This document shows positions 25,208 to 32,632 of a stretch of 38,036 nt of DNA, piece after piece (positions within the stretch are counted from its first letter, which is position 1; each line of letters starts with the position of its first letter). The notes below the pieces were generated by a model, which worked only from the letters and a program-made list of their open reading frames with translations, had not been told where the DNA came from and did no database searches. The DNA lies in IMG/VR virus record IMGVR_UViG_3300042887_002225, positions 1 to 38,036 of that record; one strand, 5' to 3'. Origin of the DNA: a virus. The position numbers and the translations under genes are program-made.

Positions 25208-25696
25208 ATGCAAGAACTATCAATCAATAATCAGTGGCTACCAAGTAAGGTAGCCATTGATAATTTAGCGAAGACAATTATCAAACCTGTAATGGATGGT
25301 AATGCTGATGTAATAAAGTCAATAGCGACTATACGAGCGGTGCAAGAAGCACTTGATAAGGTATCAGAAACATTAAAACCACTTGTTGTAAATGAACTAC
25401 AGAAGTATTCAGCAAAAGAAAAGATTATTTCATACGGAACAGAATTTACTTTAAAAGAAACAGGTGTTAAATATGATTATTCTAAATGTGGTGATGCTGT
25501 ATTGCTTGACTTGATGAAACAGGTGGAGGAGTTAAATACCAAGATAAAAGAGCGACAAGCATTTTTAAAATCAATTAAGGATGTTGAGTTTATCGTTGAT
25601 ACAAGGACAGGTGAACTTTGCGAGATACATCCACCACAAAAAACATCAACTACAAGTTATGTTATAACATTTGCAAAGGAGGTGGACAATGGCTAA
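25208..25696 (+). CDS. Unknown helical protein in recombination module
   Basis: 162 residues, mostly helical with a short beta part (SYGTEFTLKETGVKYDYSKCGD) and a coiled coil (LLDLMKQVEELNTKIKERQAFLKSIK). Proteins of this design often sit between the annealing protein and the replication initiator in Bacteroidetes phages; no function is established. It starts 2 bases after ERF and overlaps the next gene by 8 bases, so co-expression is likely. Confidence 0.65.
   Translation: MQELSINNQWLPSKVAIDNLAKTIIKPVMDGNADVIKSIATIRAVQEALDKVSETLKPLVVNELQKYSAKEKIISYGTEFTLKETGVKYDYSKCGDAVLLDLMKQVEELNTKIKERQAFLKSIKDVEFIVDTRTGELCEIHPPQKTSTTSYVITFAKEVDNG
25676..25684 (+). promoter_or_regulatory. Shine-Dalgarno site selecting start 25689
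   Basis: AAAGGAGGT at 25676-25684 lies at ideal distance from the ATG at 25689. The alternative TTG at 25671 would lie before the site, so the ATG is preferred. Confidence 0.6.
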
Positions 25697-26612
25697 ACGA
25701 TTTATTGATACAAACATATTCCGTAAGTCATTTATGAAAGGAATATCAGTAGAAGCAAAATTGTTTTATGTTTATTTATTTTGTGATTGCGACCATTGTG
25801 GTATATGGCAGGTTGAGTTTGAAGTTGCAAAAGTTAGATTAGGATTAATTAATTTAAACGAGCAAGATGTATTAGATTATTTTGCAGGAAAGATTATTGT
25901 ATTTGATGCTGGTTCTAAATGGTTTTTACCGCAGTTTGTTTTATTTCAATATGGAGAACTAAAAGCAAACAACAAAATACATAAATCAGTTATTTCAAAC
26001 CTTACTAAATTTAACCTGTTATCAATCCTTGAAAATTATGATGATACCAAACCCTTACCAAACCCTTTGCAAAGGGTTAAGGATAAGGATAAGGTAAAGG
26101 ATAAGGAACAGGATAAGGAAATGGATATGGTTAAGGTTAATTCGGAGCAATTTAAAATAAAAGAATTAACGGATGAATTTACTTTAACTGATACAACCAT
26201 ACCACCAAAGGCAAGAAAGTCCGTGAAATCGGAGGAAAATACAGAAATTAAGAAGAATTATACCGAATTTATGTCGGCTTATTCCGATTTCATTAAAAGC
26301 AGGGGGTTACCGATGGCTGTAACTCAAGCTGATGGTAAGGCATTAAAGAGCATCATTACTTACATAAGTGCGGTTGAAAGTGTTCAAGCAGGAACGAGCA
26401 GGTCAATTGATATATGGAATTACATATTAAACAATTGGAATAAACTATCAACTTGGTTGCAAACTCAAATTCAACTACGACAAATTAATTCTCAACTACC
26501 AAACATAATTCAATATTTAAGAAACAATGGAAAGCAAAGCAATAACACAACATCAGCACAACAACTTGCCGAAGCATTACGAAGTGCTATTTCAAACGGA
26601 AGCAGTTTATAA
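25689..26612 (+). CDS. DnaD/DnaC-loader-like replication protein with internal repeats
   Basis: 307 residues from ATG 25689. The N-terminal part (residues about 1-110: AKRFIDTNIFRKSFMKGISVEAKLFYVYLFCDCDHCGIW) has the winged-helix look of phage replisome organisers. A lysine/aspartate linker (about 130-150, KDKDKVKDKEQDKEMD) is encoded by tandem hexamers. The C-terminal domain (about 185-290) contains YSDFIKSRGLPMAVTQADGKALKSII and WNYILNNWNKL, resembling the DnaD-type C-terminal domain. It probably recruits the host helicase at the phage origin. No polymerase or helicase is encoded in the window, so host replication enzymes are presumably used. Confidence 0.7.
   Translation: MAKRFIDTNIFRKSFMKGISVEAKLFYVYLFCDCDHCGIWQVEFEVAKVRLGLINLNEQDVLDYFAGKIIVFDAGSKWFLPQFVLFQYGELKANNKIHKSVISNLTKFNLLSILENYDDTKPLPNPLQRVKDKDKVKDKEQDKEMDMVKVNSEQFKIKELTDEFTLTDTTIPPKARKSVKSEENTEIKKNYTEFMSAYSDFIKSRGLPMAVTQADGKALKSIITYISAVESVQAGTSRSIDIWNYILNNWNKLSTWLQTQIQLRQINSQLPNIIQYLRNNGKQSNNTTSAQQLAEALRSAISNGSSL
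26061..26078. repeat. 18-bp perfect palindrome in replication gene
   Basis: AACCCTTTG followed by CAAAGGGTT is a perfect palindrome at 26061-26078, inside the coding region of the DnaD-like protein and directly before the hexamer array. No T-run follows, so a terminator is unlikely. A protein-binding site or origin element is plausible. Confidence 0.7.
26075..26140. repeat. Eleven tandem GG-hexamers, candidate iteron/origin
   Basis: Eleven consecutive six-base units all beginning GG: GGTTAA, GGATAA, GGATAA, GGTAAA, GGATAA, GGAACA, GGATAA, GGAAAT, GGATAT, GGTTAA, GGTTAA. They encode alternating Lys/Asp-type dipeptides. Lambda-like phages place their origin as iterons inside the initiator gene; this array would fit, but may just be a low-complexity linker. 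Confidence 0.65.
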
Positions 26613-26625
26613 TTCAGTTAACTCA

Positions 26626-27084
26626 ATGGTAAAAGCAACTATTGATAAGGATAAAACAACACTTTCAAAGATTATCAATAGTGGTAGTAAACAGATTGTT
26701 CAGTTACATATTACAGAAGCGATTGCAACTTATGTAAGTTTATTATCAAACAGCAAAGGAGTAAGCAACCAAGCAATACTTACGATGGGAGAATACCTTA
26801 CAGATAACAAGGAATTACAACAGCTATCAGTTTGCGAACTAAAAACATTTATCAATCTTGCATTTAAACAACAGCAGTATGGAAAGTTGTATGGAGGTTT
26901 TGGTTATGATGTATTACTTGATTGGTTAAATCAATTCCTTGATGAAAGATTTGCGGAGGTAATGAATGTACGAGATAACCAGCATAGGCAACATACAACA
27001 TTTGAAAAGCAAAGAAGAAGCAGAAGCGAAGGAGATGCCTTTGGTAGTATTAAAAGTGTTTACAAAGGGGGTAACAATGGATAA
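26626..27084 (+). CDS. Unknown protein downstream of replication initiator
   Basis: 152 residues from ATG 26626, 13 bases after the previous stop. An in-frame ATG at 26527 would add 33 residues but lies 86 bases inside the previous gene. The N-terminal two thirds are helical (EAIATYVSLLSNSKGVSNQAILTMGEYLTD, then ELKTFINLAFKQQQYGKLYGGFGYDVLLDWL), and the C-terminus is basic (KQRRSRSEGDAF). The helical plus basic-tail layout and the neighbour suggest a helicase-loader or replication accessory, but the family is not recognised. Confidence 0.6.
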   Translation: MVKATIDKDKTTLSKIINSGSKQIVQLHITEAIATYVSLLSNSKGVSNQAILTMGEYLTDNKELQQLSVCELKTFINLAFKQQQYGKLYGGFGYDVLLDWLNQFLDERFAEVMNVRDNQHRQHTTFEKQRRSRSEGDAFGSIKSVYKGGNNG

Positions 27085-27295
27085 CATAACAGCAGTTGAT
27101 TGGTTAGTTGAGCAATTAAATAATGGAGATATGCCAACAAAGGAAGCAATTATACAAGCCAACATAATGTTTGAACAACAGATAGTTGAAGCATTTAATA
27201 GAGGAATGGTTAATAATGTTGATTGGTTTGGTGATGGTATAATCGAAGAAGCACAAGAATACTACAACGAAACATACGGAGGTAACAATGGATAA
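27077..27295 (+). CDS. Small acidic protein common in Bacteroidetes phages
   Basis: 72 residues from ATG 27077 (MDNITAVDWLVEQLNNGD). I prefer it to the frame from 26966, which would overlap the previous gene by 119 bases. The AVxWLVEQL start and following ANIMFEQQIVEAFNRG match a frequent small family in Bacteroidetes phages whose function is unknown. A G-rich AAGGGGGTAAC precedes the start, and the next gene overlaps by 8 bases, so all three genes here are coupled. Confidence 0.65.
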   Translation: MDNITAVDWLVEQLNNGDMPTKEAIIQANIMFEQQIVEAFNRGMVNNVDWFGDGIIEEAQEYYNETYGGNNG

Positions 27296-28112
27296 AAATA
27301 TCTTTGTTGCAATAAGCGGTGGTCGCTCTTCTGCTATGATGTCCTACCATATACATACATCTGACAAATACAAAGATTATAACAAAGTGTATTGTTTTGC
27401 TAATACAGGAATGGAAAGGATTGAAACAATTGATTTCTTAAAAAACATTGAGCGTACTTGGGGAATTGATATTGTTAAAATAGAAGGTGTATATAGCAAT
27501 GTAAAAGGAGTTGGAATTGGTTACAAGATTGTTGATTGGGATGAACTGAATATGACCGCTCAACCATTTGAGAACGCTATTATGCATATGACAAAAGGTA
27601 GTTTCGGTGGATTACCTAATACAAATGCTCCGTATTGCAGTTCAAGAATGAAAACATATCCATCAAAAAAATTTGCTGATGAAATATTCGGTATCAATAA
27701 TTATGTTATGGCTCTTGGATTTAGATATGAAGATATGCCTAAAAGAATATCTTGGGCTGAAATAAAAGTTGACACAAAAAGGATATTCCCTTTAATAACA
27801 GATTTTGAAAAACCTGTTACACAAAACGACTTGAACTTATTCTTTGATAAACAGCCGTTTAAACTTGGCATACATTCAAAATATGGTAATTGCGAATTAT
27901 GTTGGAAGAAGAGTAATAAAAACCTAATTGAAATTATTCAATACGGAACTCGCTTTATTGATTGGATGCAAAAAATTGAGGACAAGTACGGAGATACAAT
28001 GTATAGGGACAGGGTTACAATAAAAGATTTGGTAAGGATGGCAAGTTTACCTACAACAGCTGAAATAGATTTTGATGACAACGATGATTCGTGTGTATGT
28101 ACATTTCAATAA
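27288..28112 (+). CDS. PAPS reductase / adenine nucleotide alpha-hydrolase family protein
   Basis: 274 residues. The PP-loop SGGRSSA (residues 10-16) lies after the first strand (IFVAI), and CFANTGMERIETIDFL follows, both typical of the PAPS-reductase/DndC group of ATP-pyrophosphatases. Cys117 (PYCSSR), the pair Cys202/Cys205 (NCELCWK) and two Cys near the end (CVC) could bind an iron-sulfur cluster or zinc. Phage members are often linked to nucleobase or tRNA modification; sulfate reduction is unlikely here since partners are absent. Given the base-modification operon 1.4 kb downstream, a modification role is a reasonable inference, not shown. Confidence 0.75.
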   Translation: MDKNIFVAISGGRSSAMMSYHIHTSDKYKDYNKVYCFANTGMERIETIDFLKNIERTWGIDIVKIEGVYSNVKGVGIGYKIVDWDELNMTAQPFENAIMHMTKGSFGGLPNTNAPYCSSRMKTYPSKKFADEIFGINNYVMALGFRYEDMPKRISWAEIKVDTKRIFPLITDFEKPVTQNDLNLFFDKQPFKLGIHSKYGNCELCWKKSNKNLIEIIQYGTRFIDWMQKIEDKYGDTMYRDRVTIKDLVRMASLPTTAEIDFDDNDDSCVCTFQ

Positions 28113-28122
28113 ATAAACAATT

Positions 28123-28398
28123 ATGCAGAAGAAAGAAATAATAGAAAAGATGATTAGATGCAGGGGTATCCGTAAAGAAGATGTAATACAATCATTAGGA
28201 ATAACAAGACCTACATTCGGTAAATTGCTACAAGATGTTAATTCATTAAATGGACATCAGCGAATTAAATTAGCGGTTGTACTTGGTGTTGATGTATCAG
28301 TTATTGATTGTATTATAAACAATACAGATAAGAATGTATCGGAGTTAACTCAAGCAGTTTTAAACATTATAAAACCTATACAAGATGGCAACAGATAA
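28123..28398 (+). CDS. XRE/Cro-like helix-turn-helix regulator
   Basis: 91 residues. Residues about 8-50 (IRCRGIRKEDVIQSLGITRPTFGKLLQDVNSLNGHQRIKLAVVLGVD) have the helix-turn-helix and following helix pattern of XRE/Cro repressors. The rest is helical, possibly for dimerisation. It lies 10 bases after the PP-loop gene, overlaps the next by 14 bases and sits just upstream of the promoter/terminator leader at 28830, so it could control that leader. It is the only clear repressor-like protein; with no integrase it does not by itself indicate lysogeny. Confidence 0.7.
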   Translation: MQKKEIIEKMIRCRGIRKEDVIQSLGITRPTFGKLLQDVNSLNGHQRIKLAVVLGVDVSVIDCIINNTDKNVSELTQAVLNIIKPIQDGNR

Positions 28399-28828
28399 AT
28401 TTGGAAACAGGTTGATTATCGAAAGGACAAAGTTCCATTCTCAACTATACATTGACCTTTATTTAAAACTACCTGCTGAAAAATACAGGAGGTCAATCGG
28501 AAGGATAAGTGTAACAAACAACCAACTACACCTACATCGTAGCAGGAATAAACACCTGTTAAATAAAGCAAACGCTTACGGATTTAACCATTACATACTA
28601 TCAGAAGGTACAACATTTGAAGATGTAGTAATACACGAAGAGGAGACCAGCAGGATTTATATGGTAAGCAAAAAGTTTATGTTGAGTAGTGGAATGTTCT
28701 TACACTTTAAAGAACAGGGTTTTGAAAGACAGATATTTTTAACGAGAGAATGGTTGGAGCATTACGAAGTTACAAATGAAGTAAAGAAAGAAAATCTTTA
28801 TAAGATATATCATAAGCAACTAATGTAA
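28385..28828 (+). CDS. Unknown basic protein
   Basis: 147 residues, basic, with alternating strands (NRLIIERTKFHSQLYIDLYLKL, then FEDVVIHEEETSRIYMVSKKF) and His-rich patches (QLHLHRSRNKH). No family recognised. It overlaps the HTH gene by 14 bases. The next promoter starts two bases after its stop, so it ends the early unit. It could be a DNA- or RNA-binding accessory, without evidence. Confidence 0.6.
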   Translation: MATDKFGNRLIIERTKFHSQLYIDLYLKLPAEKYRRSIGRISVTNNQLHLHRSRNKHLLNKANAYGFNHYILSEGTTFEDVVIHEEETSRIYMVSKKFMLSSGMFLHFKEQGFERQIFLTREWLEHYEVTNEVKKENLYKIYHKQLM

Positions 28829-28829
28829 T

Positions 28830-28837
28830 TATATTTG
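28830..28837 (+). promoter_or_regulatory. Bacteroidetes-type promoter before the modification operon
   Basis: TATATTTG fits TAnnTTTG exactly and begins two bases after the preceding stop. Transcripts would begin near 28841 and meet a terminator within about 20 bases. Confidence 0.5.
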
Positions 28838-28860
28838 TAATGCCTTTGTCTATTGAGTTT

Positions 28861-28896
28861 AAGGGGTTGAGCGTAATGTTCAGCCCCTTTTTTTTT
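28861..28896 (+). terminator. Terminator / possible attenuator
   Basis: Ten-pair stem (28863-28872 with 28878-28887, GGGGTTGAGC / GTTCAGCCCC, two G.U), loop GTAAT, flanking AA/TT and nine T. It lies between the promoter at 28830 and the first gene of the operon, so it may end early transcription or act as an attenuator. Confidence 0.85.
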
Positions 28897-28928
28897 GACC
28901 GCTATTTTGATATGTTAATTACAATGTT

Positions 28929-28936
28929 TACTATTG
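28929..28936 (+). promoter_or_regulatory. Weak promoter-like box before 28959
   Basis: TACTATTG differs from TAnnTTTG at one position. The following leader contains AAACATTTAAC, also found in the leader at 35954-35967. This would provide terminator-independent expression of the modification operon. Confidence 0.3.
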
Positions 28937-28958
28937 TAACCATAAACATTTAACGATT

Positions 28959-29189
28959 ATGATTACTTTATCAAAAGCACAGATTGAACTACTAAATCAG
29001 ATTAAAGCAGGTGGGAGTTTAATACAGGTGAACAATACTTGGATAAAAGAGAATGTATTTATTCAAAATAAAGATGGCAAGTGCAACAGAACAAACATAA
29101 AGGTTGTAAGAAAACTATTAGAGTTTGGATTAATTAAGCAAAAACCACAAGTTCATAATCTTATAGTAGAATTTGAACTATATGAATAA
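28959..29189 (+). CDS. Small winged-helix-like protein
   Basis: 76 residues: helix, helix (AQIELLNQIKAGG), a strand with Trp (NNTWIKENVF), a basic recognition-like helix (RTNIKVVRKLLEFGLI) and a final hairpin (HNLIVEFELYE). This looks like a small winged helix, but no family is recognised. It is the first gene after the attenuator-like leader and overlaps DUF1064 by 8 bases. It could be a regulator of the operon. That is inference. Confidence 0.55.
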   Translation: MITLSKAQIELLNQIKAGGSLIQVNNTWIKENVFIQNKDGKCNRTNIKVVRKLLEFGLIKQKPQVHNLIVEFELYE

Positions 29190-29613
29190 GTATAAAGCAA
29201 AAAGGATTAACACCGCTGACGGCATCTTTGATAGCATAGGTGAGTTTAAACAATGGCAATTACTTGTACTTGCAATGACAGAAGAAGATGATAGCAAGAG
29301 AATAACAAATATTGAAAGACAGGTAACCTATAAGTTTGTAGTAAATAATATTCTTATTGGAAAATACATTGCTGATTTTGTTATTACATACGCTGATGGT
29401 AGAAAGGAAGTGCAAGATTTTAAGAATCCATATTTGATAGGCAAAGGAAAGTCAACACCAGCAGGAGCAATCTTTCAGTATAAAAAAAAGTTAATGAAAG
29501 CAGTACATAACATTGATATAAATATAATTACAAATGGCAAATCCAAAAACAACCAAAGTCAAAGTAGAAGAAGTAAAACTGAACCCAAACAATCCAAGAG
29601 TAATAAAGGATGA
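29182..29613 (+). CDS. DUF1064 family protein (nuclease-like, phage)
   Basis: 143 residues from ATG 29182 (an alternative TTG at 29173 is less likely). NKYKAKRINTADGIFDSIGEFKQW is the hallmark start of DUF1064, followed by IERQVTYKFV and KYIADFVITYADGRKEVQDFK, where ADF...E.K residues resemble a restriction-endonuclease/resolvase-like active site. The C-terminus is a Ser/Lys/Gln tail (NQSQSRRSKTEPKQSKSN) that overlaps the next gene by 80 bases in another frame. A Holliday-junction resolvase role has been suggested for this family. Confidence 0.8.
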   Translation: MNKYKAKRINTADGIFDSIGEFKQWQLLVLAMTEEDDSKRITNIERQVTYKFVVNNILIGKYIADFVITYADGRKEVQDFKNPYLIGKGKSTPAGAIFQYKKKLMKAVHNIDINIITNGKSKNNQSQSRRSKTEPKQSKSNKG

Positions 29614-30157
29614 TAAGTTCAAGAAACTTGTAAATAGTATTAAGAACTTTCCCGAGATGTTGCAACTACGACCGATAGTTGTAGATGAGAATATGATTAT
29701 TCTTGGAGGTAATATGCGGTATCGTGCCTGTATTGAAGCAGGTCTAAAAGAAGTTCATATCATAAAAGCTGATGGACTTACTGAAGACCAAAAGAAAGAG
29801 TTTGTAATTAAAGACAACAATAGTTTCGGGGAGTGGGATTGGGATGCTCTTGCTAATGAGTGGGACACAACTCTTTTAGATGATTGGGGAATGAACATTC
29901 CTAAAATTGAAGAGTTTGCAGGATTAGAACCAACAGGAGTACACGCTAAAAGTTTAACTGAAAAGTTAGATACATTTATAAATGCGAGTATAAAGCAGGT
30001 TGTTTTATTTTACGAATTAGATGAGTACGAAGAAGTATTAAAAAAGTTGAGCGTAGTATGTGAGCAGAACAAATTCGAAGATAACAGCGTAGCCGTAATG
30101 TACTTATTAAATAACTATCTGCAATCAAATGAAAGTAGCAATACCAACTTATCATAG
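29534..30157 (+). CDS. ParB/Srx-like nuclease-domain protein
   Basis: 207 residues. Residues about 8-75 are a ParB-N-like domain: VKLNPNNPRVIKDDKFKKLVNSI, then PIVVDENMIILGGNMRYRACIEAGL, which replaces the usual GxRR motif with GGNMRYRA. The rest (FVIKDNNSFGEWDWDALANEW) matches the extension typical of phage ParB-like proteins near DNA methylases and modification genes. Such proteins are thought to bind or act on DNA, and recent work links the fold to CTP-dependent switches and nucleases. It begins 80 bases inside DUF1064 and overlaps the glycosyltransferase gene by 29, a packed arrangement that argues for joint function. Confidence 0.85.
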   Translation: MANPKTTKVKVEEVKLNPNNPRVIKDDKFKKLVNSIKNFPEMLQLRPIVVDENMIILGGNMRYRACIEAGLKEVHIIKADGLTEDQKKEFVIKDNNSFGEWDWDALANEWDTTLLDDWGMNIPKIEEFAGLEPTGVHAKSLTEKLDTFINASIKQVVLFYELDEYEEVLKKLSVVCEQNKFEDNSVAVMYLLNNYLQSNESSNTNLS

Positions 30158-30848
30158 GCATACAACAATCAATAAACAGGCATTACACTTTGCTTGTAAT
30201 GAACTTTTAGTAAAGAACGAAGATATTTACCTGTTTGTAAGCAATATGGAAGAGTACTCAAAGTATGCTTCTGTTGTAAATAAAGGTATAAACATAGTTT
30301 GTGCTAATACTGAAAGTGCAAAAGACAAGTTTAACTACATACATCAATACTTCGAGAATGGTACAAGAGTGCTTTTAATTGAAGATGATGTAGCTGGGAT
30401 TATAACCATTATAGATAAGAAGCCAAAATCAATAATAGAAAGCGGTTTCAATTTGATGGAGAAGTGTAATAAAAAGATTTGGGGTGTATATCCATCAGCA
30501 AATAAACTATTTATGCAAACGAGTTCTTTAATTGGATTCGGATTTATTGTAGCAAACATATACGGATTTGTTGCCTGTGATGATAAAAGGTTATTAGTAA
30601 GTGAAGAATGCAAAACTGATTACGAGAGAAGTGTCCTGTATTCAATTTATGCCGATGGTGTTGTAAGGTTAAACTATGTATCTGCAAAAACAAAGAACTA
30701 CACCAACAAAGGCGGAATGCAGTTGTTACAGGACAGGGCAAAGTTAGAGGAACAATCGTGTAACAACCTTGTAACAAGATTTCCAAGTTATATTGGATTT
30801 AAGAACGGGACAAAAAGCATTTACAAAGAAATAAAACTACTACGATGA
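30129..30848 (+). CDS. TET-associated glycosyltransferase-like protein (TAGT-like)
   Basis: 239 residues. The start MKVAIPTYHR, a first Rossmann-like half, NKGINIVCANTESAKDKFNYI, then VLLIEDDVAGI with the acidic EDD (residues 85-87, metal/nucleotide-sugar binding) are the pattern of glycosyltransferases found beside TET/JBP dioxygenases in phages. GTR-type residues follow in SLIGFGFIVANIYGF. It should transfer a sugar or related group from a nucleotide donor onto an oxidised base in DNA. Downstream genes supply a dioxygenase and a possible donor-making enzyme. Base specificity cannot be read from sequence. Confidence 0.75.
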   Translation: MKVAIPTYHRHTTINKQALHFACNELLVKNEDIYLFVSNMEEYSKYASVVNKGINIVCANTESAKDKFNYIHQYFENGTRVLLIEDDVAGIITIIDKKPKSIIESGFNLMEKCNKKIWGVYPSANKLFMQTSSLIGFGFIVANIYGFVACDDKRLLVSEECKTDYERSVLYSIYADGVVRLNYVSAKTKNYTNKGGMQLLQDRAKLEEQSCNNLVTRFPSYIGFKNGTKSIYKEIKLLR

Positions 30849-32632
30849 ATGTATTGATACCTATGATGGGAGTAGGTAAAAGGTTTTTAGATGCTGGTTA
30901 CAATACAGACAAGCCGTTTATCAATATAAATGGTAAAATGGTTATTGAGAATGTAGCAGAACCGCTTTTAAAAAGATACGGACATATAAATATTGCTTGT
31001 AGAAAGGAACAGGCAGATGTACTAAAAAAAGTTTTTACAGCTGAACAACTTACTATTTATGTATTAAATGATAGCAAAGGAGCAGGAGATACAATACAAC
31101 AGGTGGTAAGGCACTTTGATGATAGAGCAATACTTTGTGTAGATTGCGACACAATACTAAATGATGTAGCAGTAAGCAAGATATCTAATAGTGGTAATAT
31201 GATAATGTCTTTTAAAGATAATGAAAGAACAGGATTATACAGCTATTTAACATTAGATGGAGAGCGTATTACATCAATAGTTGAAAAAGAAGCAATAAGC
31301 ACCATCGCAAATGCAGGTGTTTATTTATTTAACAGCAAATCAGTCATATTAGACAACTACCTTGAAAATGCTGATGGAGAATACTACCTTTCTAAAATAG
31401 TAATGAACGCTATCAAGGAAAATACATTTACAACAACAGACATATCAAACGAGTTTGATTGTGTAGGTACTCCATTCCAACTTCAAAACTATTGCAAAAA
31501 GTTAAGCATAAAAGATAAGGTGTTTTGTTTTGATATTGATAGAACTCTAATACACGACATACTTTTACAGCAAGAACCGATAAAGAGTAACATTGATTAT
31601 TGTAATTACCTTTACGATAATGGTGCTAAAATCATTTTATTCACCGCTCGGGGTATGCTATCGTATAATGGAAATATCCAGCAAATACAAGACAATTTAG
31701 TTCCTGTAATTGAAAAACTCCTTACAGATTATAACATAAAGCACCACGAATTGATTATTGGAAAGCCGTATGCGGATTATTACATTGATGATAAGTCAAT
31801 AAATGCTTTTAAAGACCTGCAAAAAGAAACAGGTGTTTATTATGCTTTGGACAATGAAGCACGACAGCACCACAAACTTACAATACAACAGGATATAGTT
31901 ATAAAAAGCGGAGATTTAAGGAACGAAAGGTTCTACTATGATACATTACCTGCTGAATTGCTCAATAAATACTTTGCAGGAGTTCGTTATGTATCTAATA
32001 AAGAGATAATACTTGACAGGATTAAGAAAGCAACATACTCAAACCTTTTACTTTGTGGTAAATTAACAGAAAAACATATTATTGACCTGCTTGAAGCATT
32101 GTACAACATTCATACTTATAGCTGTAATGTAGATAAACAACTTGATGTTGATTGGGGTTACAACACAAAACCACTTGACAGATATAACAATAATGTTGAA
32201 CTTTACAATAAATTAGGCATAAGCATAACGGATATAACCAACTTGACTAAAATAAAAGCTGATTCGGAATGTTCAATAATACAGGGCGATGCGGTATTTA
32301 CAAATGTATTTGATGGTGTTAAGTTTATAGACCCGAGGGGTAATTGGTGCGACAAACAATCTATATTTGGGGACAGGCATTATGATTACGCAAAAGTGTT
32401 ACAGAGTTTGTACGGATATGATTACGCATTAAAAGACATTGAGATAGAACAAAACTATTTATTGAACCTTCGTAATGTATTTTTTAGTTGGTACGCTGGG
32501 AATTATCCTACAAGAAGCACCGAAGAGTTGAAAAACTATACTAAATTGCTTATGTTATCAATGCTACCACTTCATTCCGAAGATATTGAAAGGTGCAAAA
32601 GGTTTATTAAAATAATAAAATCAATAATATGA
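30845..32632 (+). CDS. Three-domain fusion: sugar-phosphate-type nucleotidyltransferase, HAD phosphatase, APH/choline-kinase-like kinase
   Basis: 595 residues. Domain 1 (1-215): nucleotidyltransferase start NVLIPMMGVGKRFLDAGYNTDKPFI with Asp100/Asp102 in VDCD. Domain 2 (225-345): HAD-type with D230xD232 (FCFDIDRTLI), T267 (FTARG) and DYYIDDK (311-317). Domain 3 (about 350-595): aminoglycoside/choline-kinase-like with QGDAVFTN (480-487; His of the usual HGD is Gln) and IDPRG (495-499). Together they could phosphorylate, trim and activate a small alcohol or sugar to an NDP-linked donor. The neighbouring glycosyltransferase is a natural user. The donor is unknown. The fusion order is unusual in my experience. 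Confidence 0.8.
   Translation: MNVLIPMMGVGKRFLDAGYNTDKPFININGKMVIENVAEPLLKRYGHINIACRKEQADVLKKVFTAEQLTIYVLNDSKGAGDTIQQVVRHFDDRAILCVDCDTILNDVAVSKISNSGNMIMSFKDNERTGLYSYLTLDGERITSIVEKEAISTIANAGVYLFNSKSVILDNYLENADGEYYLSKIVMNAIKENTFTTTDISNEFDCVGTPFQLQNYCKKLSIKDKVFCFDIDRTLIHDILLQQEPIKSNIDYCNYLYDNGAKIILFTARGMLSYNGNIQQIQDNLVPVIEKLLTDYNIKHHELIIGKPYADYYIDDKSINAFKDLQKETGVYYALDNEARQHHKLTIQQDIVIKSGDLRNERFYYDTLPAELLNKYFAGVRYVSNKEIILDRIKKATYSNLLLCGKLTEKHIIDLLEALYNIHTYSCNVDKQLDVDWGYNTKPLDRYNNNVELYNKLGISITDITNLTKIKADSECSIIQGDAVFTNVFDGVKFIDPRGNWCDKQSIFGDRHYDYAKVLQSLYGYDYALKDIEIEQNYLLNLRNVFFSWYAGNYPTRSTEELKNYTKLLMLSMLPLHSEDIERCKRFIKIIKSII

Noticed and set aside
26061-26078. Palindrome as terminator
   Set aside because: No T-run follows and it lies in the middle of a coding region.
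26075-26140. CRISPR-like array
   Set aside because: The repeats are contiguous hexamers without spacers and lie in a coding frame.
28123-28398. Evidence for lysogeny from the XRE-like protein
   Set aside because: No integrase, excisionase or divergent repressor operon is present, so one HTH protein is not enough.
28840-28950. Short ORF starting at 28840
   Set aside because: It runs through a strong terminator and encodes low-complexity Phe, so it is treated as leader sequence.
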